Source of the DNA: Candidatus Sulfopaludibacter sp.
GTDB lineage: Bacteria; Acidobacteriota; Terriglobia; Bryobacterales; Bryobacteraceae
Length of the DNA: 58,466 bases
Reading direction: 5' to 3'
Assembly (NCBI GenBank): GCA_031292755.1
Contig: JARLGM010000021.1
Location: 1 to 58,466, forward strand
Within the stretch, counting starts at the first letter, position 1. The number at the start of each line of letters is the position of its first letter. Below the pieces are notes generated by a model. The model saw only the letters and a program-made list of their open reading frames with translations, ran no database searches and was not told where the DNA came from. The translations under genes were made by a program, and so were the position numbers. Positions 1 to 8,652 of this stretch are shown in pieces.

Positions 1-51
1 ACCAAGATCGCGCAAATGTCCAGCGAATAGTGCCAAGTCGCCGCTAATCAA

Positions 52-483
52 TTACCCGTAATCGAATGGCGCTACGCTCCAATAGTTGTTGTTAAACCAG
101 AACCGCTCGCGGTCGCCACCCTGCAAATGGAACACATGTTCCGGCCCGAACCCGCCACGGAACCGCCCGTGTTCGAACGGATGCTCCAGGTGGAATCGCG
201 CATCGTCGCGGGCGTAATCGTGCCCCACCCACTCGCCGTTGTTGTGAACGTGCGGAGCGTTGGGATGACCTTCGCCGTCGCGGAAATCCCGCTGCTGGCG
301 GTTCGCCGCGCCTTGCGGATAACCGCCCTGGCGAGGTGTCCCGCCCCGCACCGGCGGCGGACCGTGCGGAGGAATGTATCCGCCGCCCACCCGGCCTCCA
401 TGCTCGTTCCTGTGCTCCTGGGCATAGCCGGCAACCGCCAGTGCAAACACCATCGCAATCACCGGGTTCAGCAGTTTTTTCAT
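52..483 (-). CDS. Secreted Gly/His-rich hypothetical protein
   Basis: A 143-residue protein with an N-terminal signal peptide (basic MKKLL start, hydrophobic stretch to about residue 21, Ala-Gly-Tyr-Ala-Gln cleavage area). The mature part is rich in Gly, His, Arg, Pro and Asn, with a C-terminal aromatic motif [22 protein letters not shown] ribosome site lies 9 nt before the ATG. Short secreted proteins of this composition are common in Acidobacteria; the function is unknown. Relatives I remember continue past the FDYG motif with a Trp/Asp-rich tail, so this copy may be cut short by a stop or frameshift. The gene starts 3 nt after the trehalase stop and may be cotranscribed with it. Confidence 0.7.
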   Translation of the reverse strand: MKKLLNPVIAMVFALAVAGYAQEHRNEHGGRVGGGYIPPHGPPPVRGGTPRQGGYPQGAANRQQRDFRDGEGHPNAPHVHNNGEWVGHDYARDDARFHLEHPFEHGRFRGGFGPEHVFHLQGGDRERFWFNNNYWSVAPFDYG

Positions 484-486
484 AGA

Positions 487-2013
487 TCAAGTCCCCGAGG
501 ATCGGGGTGCAGCCCAGTTGCCACTGGGAGGGCACGCACCTTTTCGCGACAGCTCATCGAACAGTGAGGTGAACACCGCGTTGGTCCATCCGAAACCCGC
601 CTCATTCGACCGGTAACCAAAAAGTATTTCATCGCTGATATTGGCTCGGCAGTGGGCTACATCGTACTTCTCCTCGATGGTGCCGTGAGCTTGAAACTCC
701 TGATGCACCAGCCCCAGAAATTTCCAGGCGATCCGGTCAGCTTCAGCCTCATAGCCATACCGACGCAAACCTTGCACCGCGATCCATATTAAAGGCGCCC
801 ACCCGATGGGAGCGTCCCACTGGTCGCCGGTCTGATGAGTGCTGGTTTGCAGTCCTCCCTGGCATTCGAACAGCGGCAGGTTGCGCACTACGCGCGCCGC
901 CTGTTGGGGCGTTGCAATCCCCGCCCACAGAGGATAAAAAGTGCTCAGGAACGGGTACGGACGCCGCCTGCCGTTCCCGAAGTGATAGTCGAAGTACAGC
1001 CCATGCTCCTCGTCCCAGAGCAACTGGTTCATTCGTGCGGCGCGCGCCGCGGCCCGTGTTCGCAAAGCCCGCGCCTGTTCCCCGCGGCCCAGCGTCTCTT
1101 TGATTTCCGCCGACTCCATCTCCATCAGGTAGAGCAGCGAGTTCAAACAAACCGGATTGTAATGGATGATATCCACGCTGAACGGACCGAAGCGGTTCGA
1201 GGGATCGAAGCCCGACTCCCGCATGGAACGGTCGCCCTTGTAGAACAAGGGTGTAAGTTGGTCCGTGGCGGCGTCGTAAAACAGGCTGGCATCATAGTCC
1301 GGAATCTCGTGCGTGCGAAAGTATTGCTTGATCAACTGGTAATCGGTTCGCCCGCCGGCATCGAGTTCCGACGACAACACTTCCGGCGCCGGGCCGCTCC
1401 CCAGGTCGATGTAGCGTGAAAGGCCCGTCTCCGGCGTCAGATGCGGTTCGCTCACCCAATAGCCGTAATATTTGTCCAACGCGTCCAGCGAACTCTCCAG
1501 CCACGCGGCATCGTGCGTTCTCTCGAAGACAGCCAGGAGCATCTGAGTCAGGAACGGGGGTTGCGACCGGTCCATATAGTAAGTGCGGTTGGCATTGAGT
1601 ACCTTTCCGTAGTGGCGCACTTCGTAAATGAAGTTATCCGCCAGATCCTTGGCCAGAGTCTCATGACCGTCTCTTAGTAACCCCATCTGAATGAAGTAAC
1701 TGTCCCAACCGTACATCTCATTAAACCGGCCGCCCGGCACCACGTAGGGGAGCGGCAGATACAGCAGGCCGTGCGGGTGATTCCGGTCAAAGGCCGGCGG
1801 AATCTGCTGGATTCGGATCCGGTCGAAGTCCGCCGGCTTCATTACGGCTTGCAGGCTCTGCGCGACCGCGCCGGCGTTCTCGTCATCTGCCACGTATACC
1901 GGCCACGGGCCCTTCCATTCCGGCGTCTTGGGGTCAACCGCGGCTTGCGCCAGATTTTCGTGCGTTCGCACCATCGAAGGCCATGTGCGCTTGATATATT
2001 TCAGGATTGACAT
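487..2013 (-). CDS. treA: Trehalase, glycoside hydrolase family 37
   Basis: Hydrolyses alpha,alpha-trehalose to two glucose molecules by inversion. With the ATG at 2013 the protein has 508 residues. It shows both GH37 signatures: PGGRFNEMYGWDSY (about 93-106) and QWDAPIGWAP (about 398-407). By comparison with E. coli TreA, the catalytic acid is the Asp of ESGFDPSNR (about 270) and the base is the Glu of EEKYDV (about 448). There is no signal peptide, so it is probably cytoplasmic, like TreF. An open frame extends upstream to 2178, but that extension reads through the preceding small gene and lacks GH37 similarity, so the ATG at 2013 is chosen. The start overlaps the small gene's end by 13 nt, suggesting translational coupling. 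Confidence 0.9.
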   Translation of the reverse strand: MSILKYIKRTWPSMVRTHENLAQAAVDPKTPEWKGPWPVYVADDENAGAVAQSLQAVMKPADFDRIRIQQIPPAFDRNHPHGLLYLPLPYVVPGGRFNEMYGWDSYFIQMGLLRDGHETLAKDLADNFIYEVRHYGKVLNANRTYYMDRSQPPFLTQMLLAVFERTHDAAWLESSLDALDKYYGYWVSEPHLTPETGLSRYIDLGSGPAPEVLSSELDAGGRTDYQLIKQYFRTHEIPDYDASLFYDAATDQLTPLFYKGDRSMRESGFDPSNRFGPFSVDIIHYNPVCLNSLLYLMEMESAEIKETLGRGEQARALRTRAAARAARMNQLLWDEEHGLYFDYHFGNGRRRPYPFLSTFYPLWAGIATPQQAARVVRNLPLFECQGGLQTSTHQTGDQWDAPIGWAPLIWIAVQGLRRYGYEAEADRIAWKFLGLVHQEFQAHGTIEEKYDVAHCRANISDEILFGYRSNEAGFGWTNAVFTSLFDELSRKGACPPSGNWAAPRSSGT

Positions 2014-2282
2014 TCTCGGTGAGCATCGATGAACTCCTGGATCCGCGCCCTTAACCCCGCATCGGCCAGTGAGTCGAGCGACTCCTCTGCAAGTTGTAAG
2101 TTTAAGGCCAGTTCTTTCGGCATGGCGCCCGTCAGATAGAACCTGGCGCCCTCCAGATGCTCGGTAAGTAACGGGCATTGCTCCGGCGGTAACTGCTCCA
2201 GGCCAGCCAGAATGTTGGTGAGAGTGTCAAGATCGTTCACGGATCGCGCTATTTGTTCCGCACGTTTCGTATGGGACCTCAC
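2001..2282 (-). CDS. Small conserved-looking hypothetical protein upstream of trehalase
   Basis: A 93-residue, Leu/Glu-rich, probably helical protein with a GTG start. No signal peptide or membrane segment is visible and I do not recognise a family. The last 13 nt overlap the trehalase start, the typical arrangement for coupled translation, which is the best argument that it is real. A purine-rich AGGA abuts the GTG, closer than usual for a ribosome site. It is divergent from the gene at 2467. It could be a regulator or partner of the trehalase, but nothing in the sequence proves that. Confidence 0.5.
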   Translation of the reverse strand: MRSHTKRAEQIARSVNDLDTLTNILAGLEQLPPEQCPLLTEHLEGARFYLTGAMPKELALNLQLAEESLDSLADAGLRARIQEFIDAHRECQS

Positions 2283-2454
2283 TCCTAATGAATGGCCGTC
2301 CGGTGCCGCGTCTGACGCTGCTGTTCTTCAACGCGGCCAAGGTTCCGGAAGCAGCAAAAACGGCCACCGCCCGAACGGCCTCCGGCTTCGTTTTGCAGCA
2401 CGAACCCTGCCAAATGGCGGGATAGCCCCGGACCGGTTTCGGACGCCGGTAGTC

Positions 2455-2460
2455 TACGAT
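2455..2460 (+). promoter_or_regulatory. Candidate -10 hexamer TACGAT
   Basis: TACGAT ends 6 nt before the ATG at 2467 (gap GGAAGA). This fits a -10 element whose transcript would begin at or next to the start codon. The same spacing recurs at several other genes in this window. No convincing -35 was found. Confidence 0.4.
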
Positions 2461-2466
2461 GGAAGA

Positions 2467-3405
2467 ATGACGCGGCGCGCGCTGTTCCGCATGCTCCACA
2501 CGGCCGCCCTGCATTTTGCCGCCAGAGCGATGCCGGTCCCCGGACTCGAGTGGAGCGACCTCAACTCGCCGGGATTCTCCGCCGAGCGCCGCTATCGGGT
2601 CGATGCGCAAGTGTTTCTCCTGGGTATCCCTTTCCTGCACCGCCAGGGCGTCGGCGGCGGCAGCGTACTGTGGCGCGAGTCTGCCGAACCGGGCGCCGGC
2701 CTGCTCCGCCTGCTCGAATTCCACGGCTACTCCCTTCCCGCTCGCGCCGCGGGACTCAACCGCCTGGGCTTCATCCGCGAATTGTCCCGCTGGAAAGACG
2801 GCAAAAGCCTCGAATCCATCTATTTCGGCCTGATGACGGCCTCGCCCGAAGAGAGCGCTGAACAGGCCCGCGGAGCACTGCACTCTACCGCCAAAGAGCA
2901 GACCTACACCGCCATCGACGGCCGCATCGTTCCCTCCGGCTCGGAAGTATCGATCGCCCACTTCTCGGCGCCTTCCACACTCTCCGGCGCGCAGCAACAG
3001 GAACTGCTGGAACTCGCCCGGAAGGCCCTCGCCGCCACCGCCAGAAGTGCCGGAGGACCGGCCGCTCCGCAAGGCCAGGCGCCCAGCTTTTTGCAGGCTC
3101 TCGCAGAACTTGTGGCGCATCCCGAGCGCTCCCCGGCCACTTACATATATTCCGGCCGGGCTTATTCTCTTTGGGTCAATGGCGCCGGCGATCCCAAGAC
3201 CACTGCCTACTTCCGCCAGCGTGGCCTCATCGACGGCGATACCGGCATTATTCGCGTCACAGGCGCCCTGCAGCGGCAGGCCGGCGGCGATAAGATCGGG
3301 TTCCGCATCTGGGTTCCCTATCCCTCCGGGCATCCCCTGCCCTTGCGCATCGAATACCAGGCAAGATCCTATCTCCGGCTCGTCTTCGAGGCCGTAAACA
3401 CTTGA
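2467..3405 (+). CDS. Conserved hypothetical protein, putatively exported
   Basis: A 312-residue protein starting MTRRALFRML, with a short twin-arginine or Sec-like N-terminus (hydrophobic stretch to about residue 22). It has no motif I can assign; segments such as YSLWVNGAGDP and FRIWVPYP suggest beta structure. The frame is open further upstream to 2212, but that stretch runs antisense through the small gene at 2001-2282 and lacks protein-like composition, so the ATG at 2467 is preferred. It is a single gene divergent from the trehalase unit. Conservation in Acidobacteria is expected but untested. Confidence 0.65.
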   Translation: MTRRALFRMLHTAALHFAARAMPVPGLEWSDLNSPGFSAERRYRVDAQVFLLGIPFLHRQGVGGGSVLWRESAEPGAGLLRLLEFHGYSLPARAAGLNRLGFIRELSRWKDGKSLESIYFGLMTASPEESAEQARGALHSTAKEQTYTAIDGRIVPSGSEVSIAHFSAPSTLSGAQQQELLELARKALAATARSAGGPAAPQGQAPSFLQALAELVAHPERSPATYIYSGRAYSLWVNGAGDPKTTAYFRQRGLIDGDTGIIRVTGALQRQAGGDKIGFRIWVPYPSGHPLPLRIEYQARSYLRLVFEAVNT

Positions 3406-3459
3406 TTCTGAGCGCCGCTTGAATCGAGCGTCTCGGATGTGTCATCATGAAAGCGTAGT

Positions 3460-3477
3460 TTGAGCGTGATCGCTCAA
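3460..3477. repeat. Inverted repeat TTGAGCG-TGAT-CGCTCAA
   Basis: A perfect 7-bp inverted repeat with a 4-bp spacer, 73 bp upstream of the small gene at 3550 and 55 bp after the preceding stop. There is no T-run after it, so it is more likely an operator or RNA hairpin in a leader than a classic terminator. Confidence 0.35.
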
Positions 3478-3549
3478 TCCGACCTCTGTATTCCGCCCTT
3501 TGATCGCTTTATCCGGCGTCAGTCCGGTGAGTAAAGGAGAAGCATATTT

Positions 3550-3717
3550 ATGGCTACGAGATCCCGCACTACCTTTAAAAAGCGGCAGAAGGAAATGGCT
3601 CGCATTGAAAAACAGCGCGATAAGGCTGCCAAACGAGCGCAGAAAAAAGAGAGCGGCGCTCCCAACGAGCCCGAGATTATGAGCCTCGAAGAAGCGGCGG
3701 CTCTCCGCTTCAGCTAA
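3550..3717 (+). CDS. Small highly basic protein (55 residues)
   Basis: ATG at 3550 with a strong AAGGAG ribosome site upstream, TAA at 3715-3717. The 55-residue product begins MATRSRTTFKKRQKE and is dominated by Lys, Arg, Gln and Glu up to about residue 35, then has an acidic helical end (MSLEEAAALRFS). No membrane segment. Similar small FKKRQKE proteins occur widely in Acidobacteria and related groups and are annotated as hypothetical. The composition suggests nucleic-acid or ribosome binding, which is inference. It is followed 2 bp later by a strong hairpin. Confidence 0.7.
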   Translation: MATRSRTTFKKRQKEMARIEKQRDKAAKRAQKKESGAPNEPEIMSLEEAAALRFS

Positions 3718-3719
3718 GG

Positions 3720-3743
3720 AGGACAGGCCGGCGGGCCTGTCCT
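3720..3743. terminator. Strong hairpin between convergent genes
   Basis: A 10-bp perfect stem, AGGACAGGCC paired with GGCCTGTCCT around a GGCG loop, between the stop at 3717 (+) and the stop at 3748 (-). It lacks a long T-run on either side but sits exactly where a bidirectional terminator would be. Confidence 0.6.
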
Positions 3744-3747
3744 CTCC

Positions 3748-5067
3748 TTACACTTCCAACTTCCACGGACTGCGATATCGCGCCTTGAGGTAAGGCTTGG
3801 CTTCCTCCTGCTGCACGGTCCAGTTTGCCTCGTCCCAATCGAGCCGGGTCTTGAAGCGCATCGAAAGATTCGCCAGCAGGCACGTTGTGGAAGATCGCAC
3901 GCAGGTCTCGATCTCGCTAGTGGGCTTCTGGCGGCTCTTGATACATTCCACCCAGTTTTTCCAGTGCGGCACGTTCATTTGACTCATCTCGGAATTCTTT
4001 TCCCATGCCGCCGCGGCCACCGAAGATCTGGGGTTCGGAATCACCCAGCAACCGCTGCGATTCACGAAGATCGTCGCCTCAGTGCCATGAATTGTGGTGC
4101 CGGCGCCCTGGTCGCGGCCGAACAGCGGCAGCGGACTGCACGTGCGGCTCTCGTAAGTCGTCAGAAACTTCGGGTAATGGAAGGTGGCCTGCATCGTGTC
4201 CGGCGTCTCCGTATTATCCGTGACATAATACTTGTCGCCCAACGCCACCACGGAGGTCGGCATCACCTCGCCGAAGCATTGGTGCAAAGGATCGATCAGG
4301 TGGACACCCCAATCGGTCATCGCGCCGCCGGCGTAATCCCAAAAATAGCGGAAGGTGGGGAACGACGCCGCCTTCACGCCCCAGCGATTCAGATTGAACG
4401 GGCGCTGCGGCGCCGGTCCCTGCCACATTTCCCAATTCAGATCGTCCGGCGGATTGCCGTCGGGCGGATTGCCGTACCCAACCTTCTTGGTCGCTCCGCT
4501 CTGGAAGGCGTGGCAGAAAGTGATGTCCCCGATCGATCCGCCCTTTACCAGTTCGGCGGCCTTCTGGAAGTATCCCCCCGAGCGCTGCATCGTGCCGGCC
4601 TGCACCACGCGATTGTATTTGCGCGCGGCCTGCACCATCTTTTGCCCCTCTTCCACATAGGTGCAGGAAGGCTTCTCCACGTACACGTCCTTGCCCGCTT
4701 TGCATGCCTCCACGGTCATATAAGCGTGCCAGTGGTCGGGAGTCGAAATGCACACGGCGTCAATCGATTTGTCCGCCAGCACATCGCGAAAATCCTTGAC
4801 CACCTTGACATCCACGCCGCCCTTTTTGGCCGCCTGCACGGCGCGCTCCTCGTGCGGCTTATATACGTCGCAGATCGCCACGGGCTGCACTTCCGGCACT
4901 TTCATGGCATATCCCAGATTGCCGGACCCCATGGCTCCCAGACCGATAAAGCCGACGGCGATCCGGTCGTTGGCGCCTTTCACGTTTCCGGTGAAGAGCG
5001 CTGTGGTGAATGCGGTGGTCGCGGCAGCCAGGATCTCCCGGCGGGGAATAGTGGTTCGTTCGTCCAT
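3748..5067 (-). CDS. Gfo/Idh/MocA family oxidoreductase, Tat-type signal
   Basis: NAD(P)-dependent sugar or cyclitol dehydrogenase of 439 residues. Features in order: twin arginine at 9-10 followed by an Ala-rich stretch (Tat-type export signal), Rossmann loop GLGAMG (about 42-47), catalytic EKP motif (131-133), and DWGVHLID with the conserved Asp and His (about 252 and 256). Gfo/Idh/MocA enzymes with Tat signals are abundant in Acidobacteria, Planctomycetes and Bacteroidetes; several act on the C3 hydroxyl of glycosides. The substrate cannot be read from sequence. It is transcribed away from the ADOP permease, with an 82-bp gap that should hold both promoters. A second member is at 10058. 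Confidence 0.88.
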   Translation of the reverse strand: MDERTTIPRREILAAATTAFTTALFTGNVKGANDRIAVGFIGLGAMGSGNLGYAMKVPEVQPVAICDVYKPHEERAVQAAKKGGVDVKVVKDFRDVLADKSIDAVCISTPDHWHAYMTVEACKAGKDVYVEKPSCTYVEEGQKMVQAARKYNRVVQAGTMQRSGGYFQKAAELVKGGSIGDITFCHAFQSGATKKVGYGNPPDGNPPDDLNWEMWQGPAPQRPFNLNRWGVKAASFPTFRYFWDYAGGAMTDWGVHLIDPLHQCFGEVMPTSVVALGDKYYVTDNTETPDTMQATFHYPKFLTTYESRTCSPLPLFGRDQGAGTTIHGTEATIFVNRSGCWVIPNPRSSVAAAAWEKNSEMSQMNVPHWKNWVECIKSRQKPTSEIETCVRSSTTCLLANLSMRFKTRLDWDEANWTVQQEEAKPYLKARYRSPWKLEV

Positions 5068-5149
5068 ACTGACTAGTACAATAACTGATTTCGCCTTCTC
5101 CCGCTCGTCACCTTCCGCCCTATCCGGCGTCTAACTCGACAGACTTGCC

Positions 5150-7606
5150 ATGGGAACTCTACCTGCCGACATCAAACACGCCTTCCGCATGTTTCGCCAG
5201 AACCCCGGCTTCACTGCCACCGCCATCGGGGCCCTGGCGCTCGGAATCGGAGCCAACACCGCCATCTTCTCGGTGATTAATGCGGTCATCCTCAAGCCGC
5301 TCCCGTATCCGGAGGCCGGCCGCGTCGTGACCTTGATGAACACCTCTCCGCAGGGATCCGGTCCAGCCGCCTCCGTCCCTAAATTCAATGTCTGGCGCAG
5401 GCAAACGCAGGTGCTCGAGGACGTGGCCGCGTACGATACCGCCGGCCCCGGCCTCAACCTCTCCGGCGGCGACCGGCCTGAGCAACTCAAAGGAATCCAC
5501 GTATCGGAAGCCTTCTTCCGCCTGTTCGGCGCCCGAACGCTGGTGGGCCGCACCTTCACCGCTGACGAAGACCGGCCCCGCGGCGGCAACCTCGCGGTAC
5601 TTTCCAATGGCATCTGGCAGCGCCGCTTCGGGTCCAACCCGGCCATTGTCGGCAAGGCCATCGTGCTGGGCGGTGAATCCTACACCATCATCGGCGTGCT
5701 CTCGCCCAACTTCGCCTTCGACCCGCCCGCGGACATCTACCTCCCCTTCCAAGCCGACCCCAACGGCACCAATCAGGGCCACTATTTCCGCGTCGCCGCA
5801 CGGCTCAAACCCGGCGTCTCCCTGGCGCAAGCGAAGGCCGCGATGAACCTGGCGGCCGAAGAGTTTCGCCGCGCCTTTCCGGATTCCATCGGCCCCAGAA
5901 ACGGCTTCTCGGTCGAACTGATGCAGCAACTCATGGTGCGCAACGTCCGCACCGCTCTCTACATCCTGCTGGGGGCCGTAGGGTGCGTGCTCCTCATCGC
6001 CTGCGCCAACGTCGCCAATCTGCTGCTCGCGCGAGCCACCGGCCGTTCGCGCGAGATCGCCATCCGCTGCGCCATCGGCGCGAGCCGCGGCCGGATTATC
6101 AGCCAACTGCTCACCGAAAGCGTGCTGCTCGCCGCCATGGGAGGCATCGCCGGCCTGGCGCTCGGCATTTTGGGCGTGCGCGCCCTGCTGGCCGTGAATC
6201 CGGGAAACATCCCGCGCATCGGTGAAGATGGCTCCGGCGTGGCATTGGATTGGACCGTCCTCGGAGTCACCCTGTTGCTATCGTTGCTGACGGGCGTGCT
6301 CTTCGGCCTGGTTCCCGCCCTGCACGCCTCGCGCGTCGATATCAATTCCACCTTGAAGGAAGCCACCTCCGGCTCCGGCTCGGGCATGCGCCAAAATAAG
6401 GCGCGCAGCGTGCTGGTAATCGCCGAGATGGCCCTCGCCATCGTGCTTCTGGTGGGCGCGGGTCTGCTCATCCGCACCTTCTCCGCGCTCCACAATGTGC
6501 CCCCCGGTTTCGATCCCCACAACGTCCTCACCATGGAAACCGCGCTCACCGGAACCGCGTACGATCAAACCGCGGCCATCACCACCATGAGCCACCAGGT
6601 GCTGGACCGCGTCGAAGCCATCCCCGGCGTCGAGGCCGCCGCGGCTACCTCTTACCTCCCGCTCGAAGGCGGCCTCGGGCTCGGCTTCATCATTCAGGGG
6701 CGCCCGCTCACCAATGGTCCGGCCCACGGAGGCGCCGCGTGGAACTACGTTACGCCGCACTTTTTCGCCGCCTTCAAAGTCCCTCTCGTCCGCGGCCGGG
6801 TCTTCACCGAACGCGACGATGCCGCCGCCCCGCCCGTGGTCGTCATCAATGAGGCCATGGCCAAGCAGTATTGGAAAAACCAGGAGCCCATCGGCCAGCG
6901 CCTGATCATCGGATCGGGCATGGGACCCGATTTTGCCCAGGCGCCCCGTGAGATTATCGGCATCATCGCCGACGCCCGCGACGCCGGCCTCAACAGCGAT
7001 CCTCAGCCCGCCACCTTCGTGCCGCTCTCACAGGTGCGCGATTCCTACATGAAGCTCAACAACCGCTTCATGCCGCTCAGTTGGGTAGTCCGTACCCACG
7101 TCGATCCCTTCTCGCTCTCCCCCGCTATCCAGCGCGTCTTTCAGGAATCGGCCGACCTGCCGGTGGCGCACATCCGCACCATGGACCGCATCGTCATCCA
7201 ATCCACCGCGCGCGACGAATTCAATACCCTGGTCCTCGGCATCTTCGCCTTTGCCGCCATCCTTCTGGCCTCCATCGGATTGTACGGATTGATGGCCTAC
7301 GCGGTGGAGCAGCGGACGCTCGAATTCGGCATCCGCCTCGCCCTGGGCGCCAATTTCCCCCAACTGCGCAACATGGTGGTCCGCCAGGCCATGCTGCTGG
7401 CCGGAGCCGGAATCGTCCTTGGCCTCGCCGCTGCCTATGGCCTCACCCGCTTCATGAGTTCGCTGCTGTTCGACGTCAAGCCCAACGACCCTGTCGTCTT
7501 CGCCTCCGTCGCCTTGCTGCTGGCTCTGGTAGCCCTCTTAGCGAGCTATCTGCCCGCGCGCCGCGCCCTCCGCCTCGACCCCGTAATTGCCCTGCGTTAT
7601 CAGTAA
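5150..7606 (+). CDS. ADOP-type duplicated ABC permease (MacB/FtsX family)
   Basis: An 818-residue inner-membrane protein with two MacB periplasmic-core/FtsX units in tandem. The first membrane helix is near residues 20-45 (after FRQNPGFTA), a cluster of helices near 265-400, a second N-terminal-type helix near 425-445, a second extracytoplasmic domain, and three helices near 690-815. The ending, with PARRALRLDP and ALRYQ, is typical. This is the architecture of the acidobacterial duplicated orphan permease family (TIGR03434). As usual for that family, no ATPase gene is adjacent. The transported substrate is unknown; MacB-like proteins act as mechanotransmission exporters rather than classical channels. 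Confidence 0.9.
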   Translation: MGTLPADIKHAFRMFRQNPGFTATAIGALALGIGANTAIFSVINAVILKPLPYPEAGRVVTLMNTSPQGSGPAASVPKFNVWRRQTQVLEDVAAYDTAGPGLNLSGGDRPEQLKGIHVSEAFFRLFGARTLVGRTFTADEDRPRGGNLAVLSNGIWQRRFGSNPAIVGKAIVLGGESYTIIGVLSPNFAFDPPADIYLPFQADPNGTNQGHYFRVAARLKPGVSLAQAKAAMNLAAEEFRRAFPDSIGPRNGFSVELMQQLMVRNVRTALYILLGAVGCVLLIACANVANLLLARATGRSREIAIRCAIGASRGRIISQLLTESVLLAAMGGIAGLALGILGVRALLAVNPGNIPRIGEDGSGVALDWTVLGVTLLLSLLTGVLFGLVPALHASRVDINSTLKEATSGSGSGMRQNKARSVLVIAEMALAIVLLVGAGLLIRTFSALHNVPPGFDPHNVLTMETALTGTAYDQTAAITTMSHQVLDRVEAIPGVEAAAATSYLPLEGGLGLGFIIQGRPLTNGPAHGGAAWNYVTPHFFAAFKVPLVRGRVFTERDDAAAPPVVVINEAMAKQYWKNQEPIGQRLIIGSGMGPDFAQAPREIIGIIADARDAGLNSDPQPATFVPLSQVRDSYMKLNNRFMPLSWVVRTHVDPFSLSPAIQRVFQESADLPVAHIRTMDRIVIQSTARDEFNTLVLGIFAFAAILLASIGLYGLMAYAVEQRTLEFGIRLALGANFPQLRNMVVRQAMLLAGAGIVLGLAAAYGLTRFMSSLLFDVKPNDPVVFASVALLLALVALLASYLPARRALRLDPVIALRYQ

Positions 7607-7695
7607 TCAGAGTCGAGCGAAGCGAGCCAATCCCCCGGCTCCTGGTCCCCGGTCCCCGGCCCCCCAACAGGTTCTATGCTATATGGTGGGTATCT

Positions 7696-8652
7696 ATGGT
7701 AGATGGATTTTCCCGCCGCGCGCTCCTCGGAGCCGGCACAATGTGGGCGGCTTCTTCCGCCCTTGCTTTGGATGAAAAGAACGCATCGCAATTGAAGGTC
7801 GCGATCTTTTCCAAACACCTGCATTTCCTCCAGGGCGAGGCGTTGGCGAAAGCCGCCAAAGAGATTGGCTTCGACGGCATCGATATCACCGTCCGCAAGG
7901 GCGGGCACGTGGAACCGGAGCGCGTCCGCCAGGACCTGCCGCCCCTGGTGGCCACCATTCGAAAGGCCGGGCTGGAAGTGCCCCTGGTCAGTACCGACAT
8001 CGTCGATTCGGACACGCCTTGCACGGAAGACATCCTCAAGACCCTCGCCGATTTGGGGATTCCGCGGTATCGTTGGATGCCGCCCGGCGGGCTGAAGTAC
8101 AACACCGCCGAGCCCTACCCGGCGCAACTGGAGCGTCTGAGGCCGCGCATCGCGAAACTCGCGGCGTTGAATGCCCGCTACAAACTGAGCGCCATGTGGC
8201 ACACGCATTCCGGCGTGGACTACGTGGGCGCATCCTTCTGGGATATCTATCTGGTGTTGAAGGGACTCGACCCGGCAGCCGTGGGCGTGAACTACGACGT
8301 CGGGCATGCCACCATCGAAGGCGGAATTGGCGGTTGGATTAACAGCTTTCACATCATGGGACCGTATCTGCGCGGCGTTGCCGTGAAGGATTTTATGTGG
8401 GCCAAAGACGCTAAGGGCGCCTGGAAGGCGCAATGGGTGCCCCTCGGTGAAGGCATGGTGCACCTGCCGCAGTTCTTTGGAATGGTCAAGGCGGCGGGTT
8501 TCGCGGGTCCGGTGCAACTCCATTTCGAATATCCCCTGGGCGGCGCGGACGCCGGCAAGAAGACACTCAGCATACCGCGCGAAGAGGTGTTCGCCGCGAT
8601 GAAGCGGGACCTGGGCAAACTCCACGGGTACATGGGACAGGCCGGCTTATGA
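7696..8652 (+). CDS. Sugar phosphate isomerase/epimerase-like TIM barrel, Tat-type signal
   Basis: A 318-residue xylose-isomerase-like TIM barrel (AP endonuclease 2 superfamily). A twin arginine (residues 7-8) and hydrophobic stretch form a Tat-type signal. Putative metal and active-site segments are MWHTHSGVDYVG, NYDVGHATIEGG and HFEYPLGG. The ATG at 7696 is chosen because the signal peptide begins there; the frame extends upstream, but inside the permease gene. It is the first gene of a four-gene unit and its stop overlaps the next start by 4 nt (ATGA). Family members isomerise or epimerise sugars, or eliminate from 3-keto glycosides; the substrate is not defined. Confidence 0.82.
   Translation: MVDGFSRRALLGAGTMWAASSALALDEKNASQLKVAIFSKHLHFLQGEALAKAAKEIGFDGIDITVRKGGHVEPERVRQDLPPLVATIRKAGLEVPLVSTDIVDSDTPCTEDILKTLADLGIPRYRWMPPGGLKYNTAEPYPAQLERLRPRIAKLAALNARYKLSAMWHTHSGVDYVGASFWDIYLVLKGLDPAAVGVNYDVGHATIEGGIGGWINSFHIMGPYLRGVAVKDFMWAKDAKGAWKAQWVPLGEGMVHLPQFFGMVKAAGFAGPVQLHFEYPLGGADAGKKTLSIPREEVFAAMKRDLGKLHGYMGQAGL

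Noticed and set aside
2014-2178. Upstream extension of the trehalase
   Set aside because: The added 55 residues do not match GH37 and overlap the small upstream gene.
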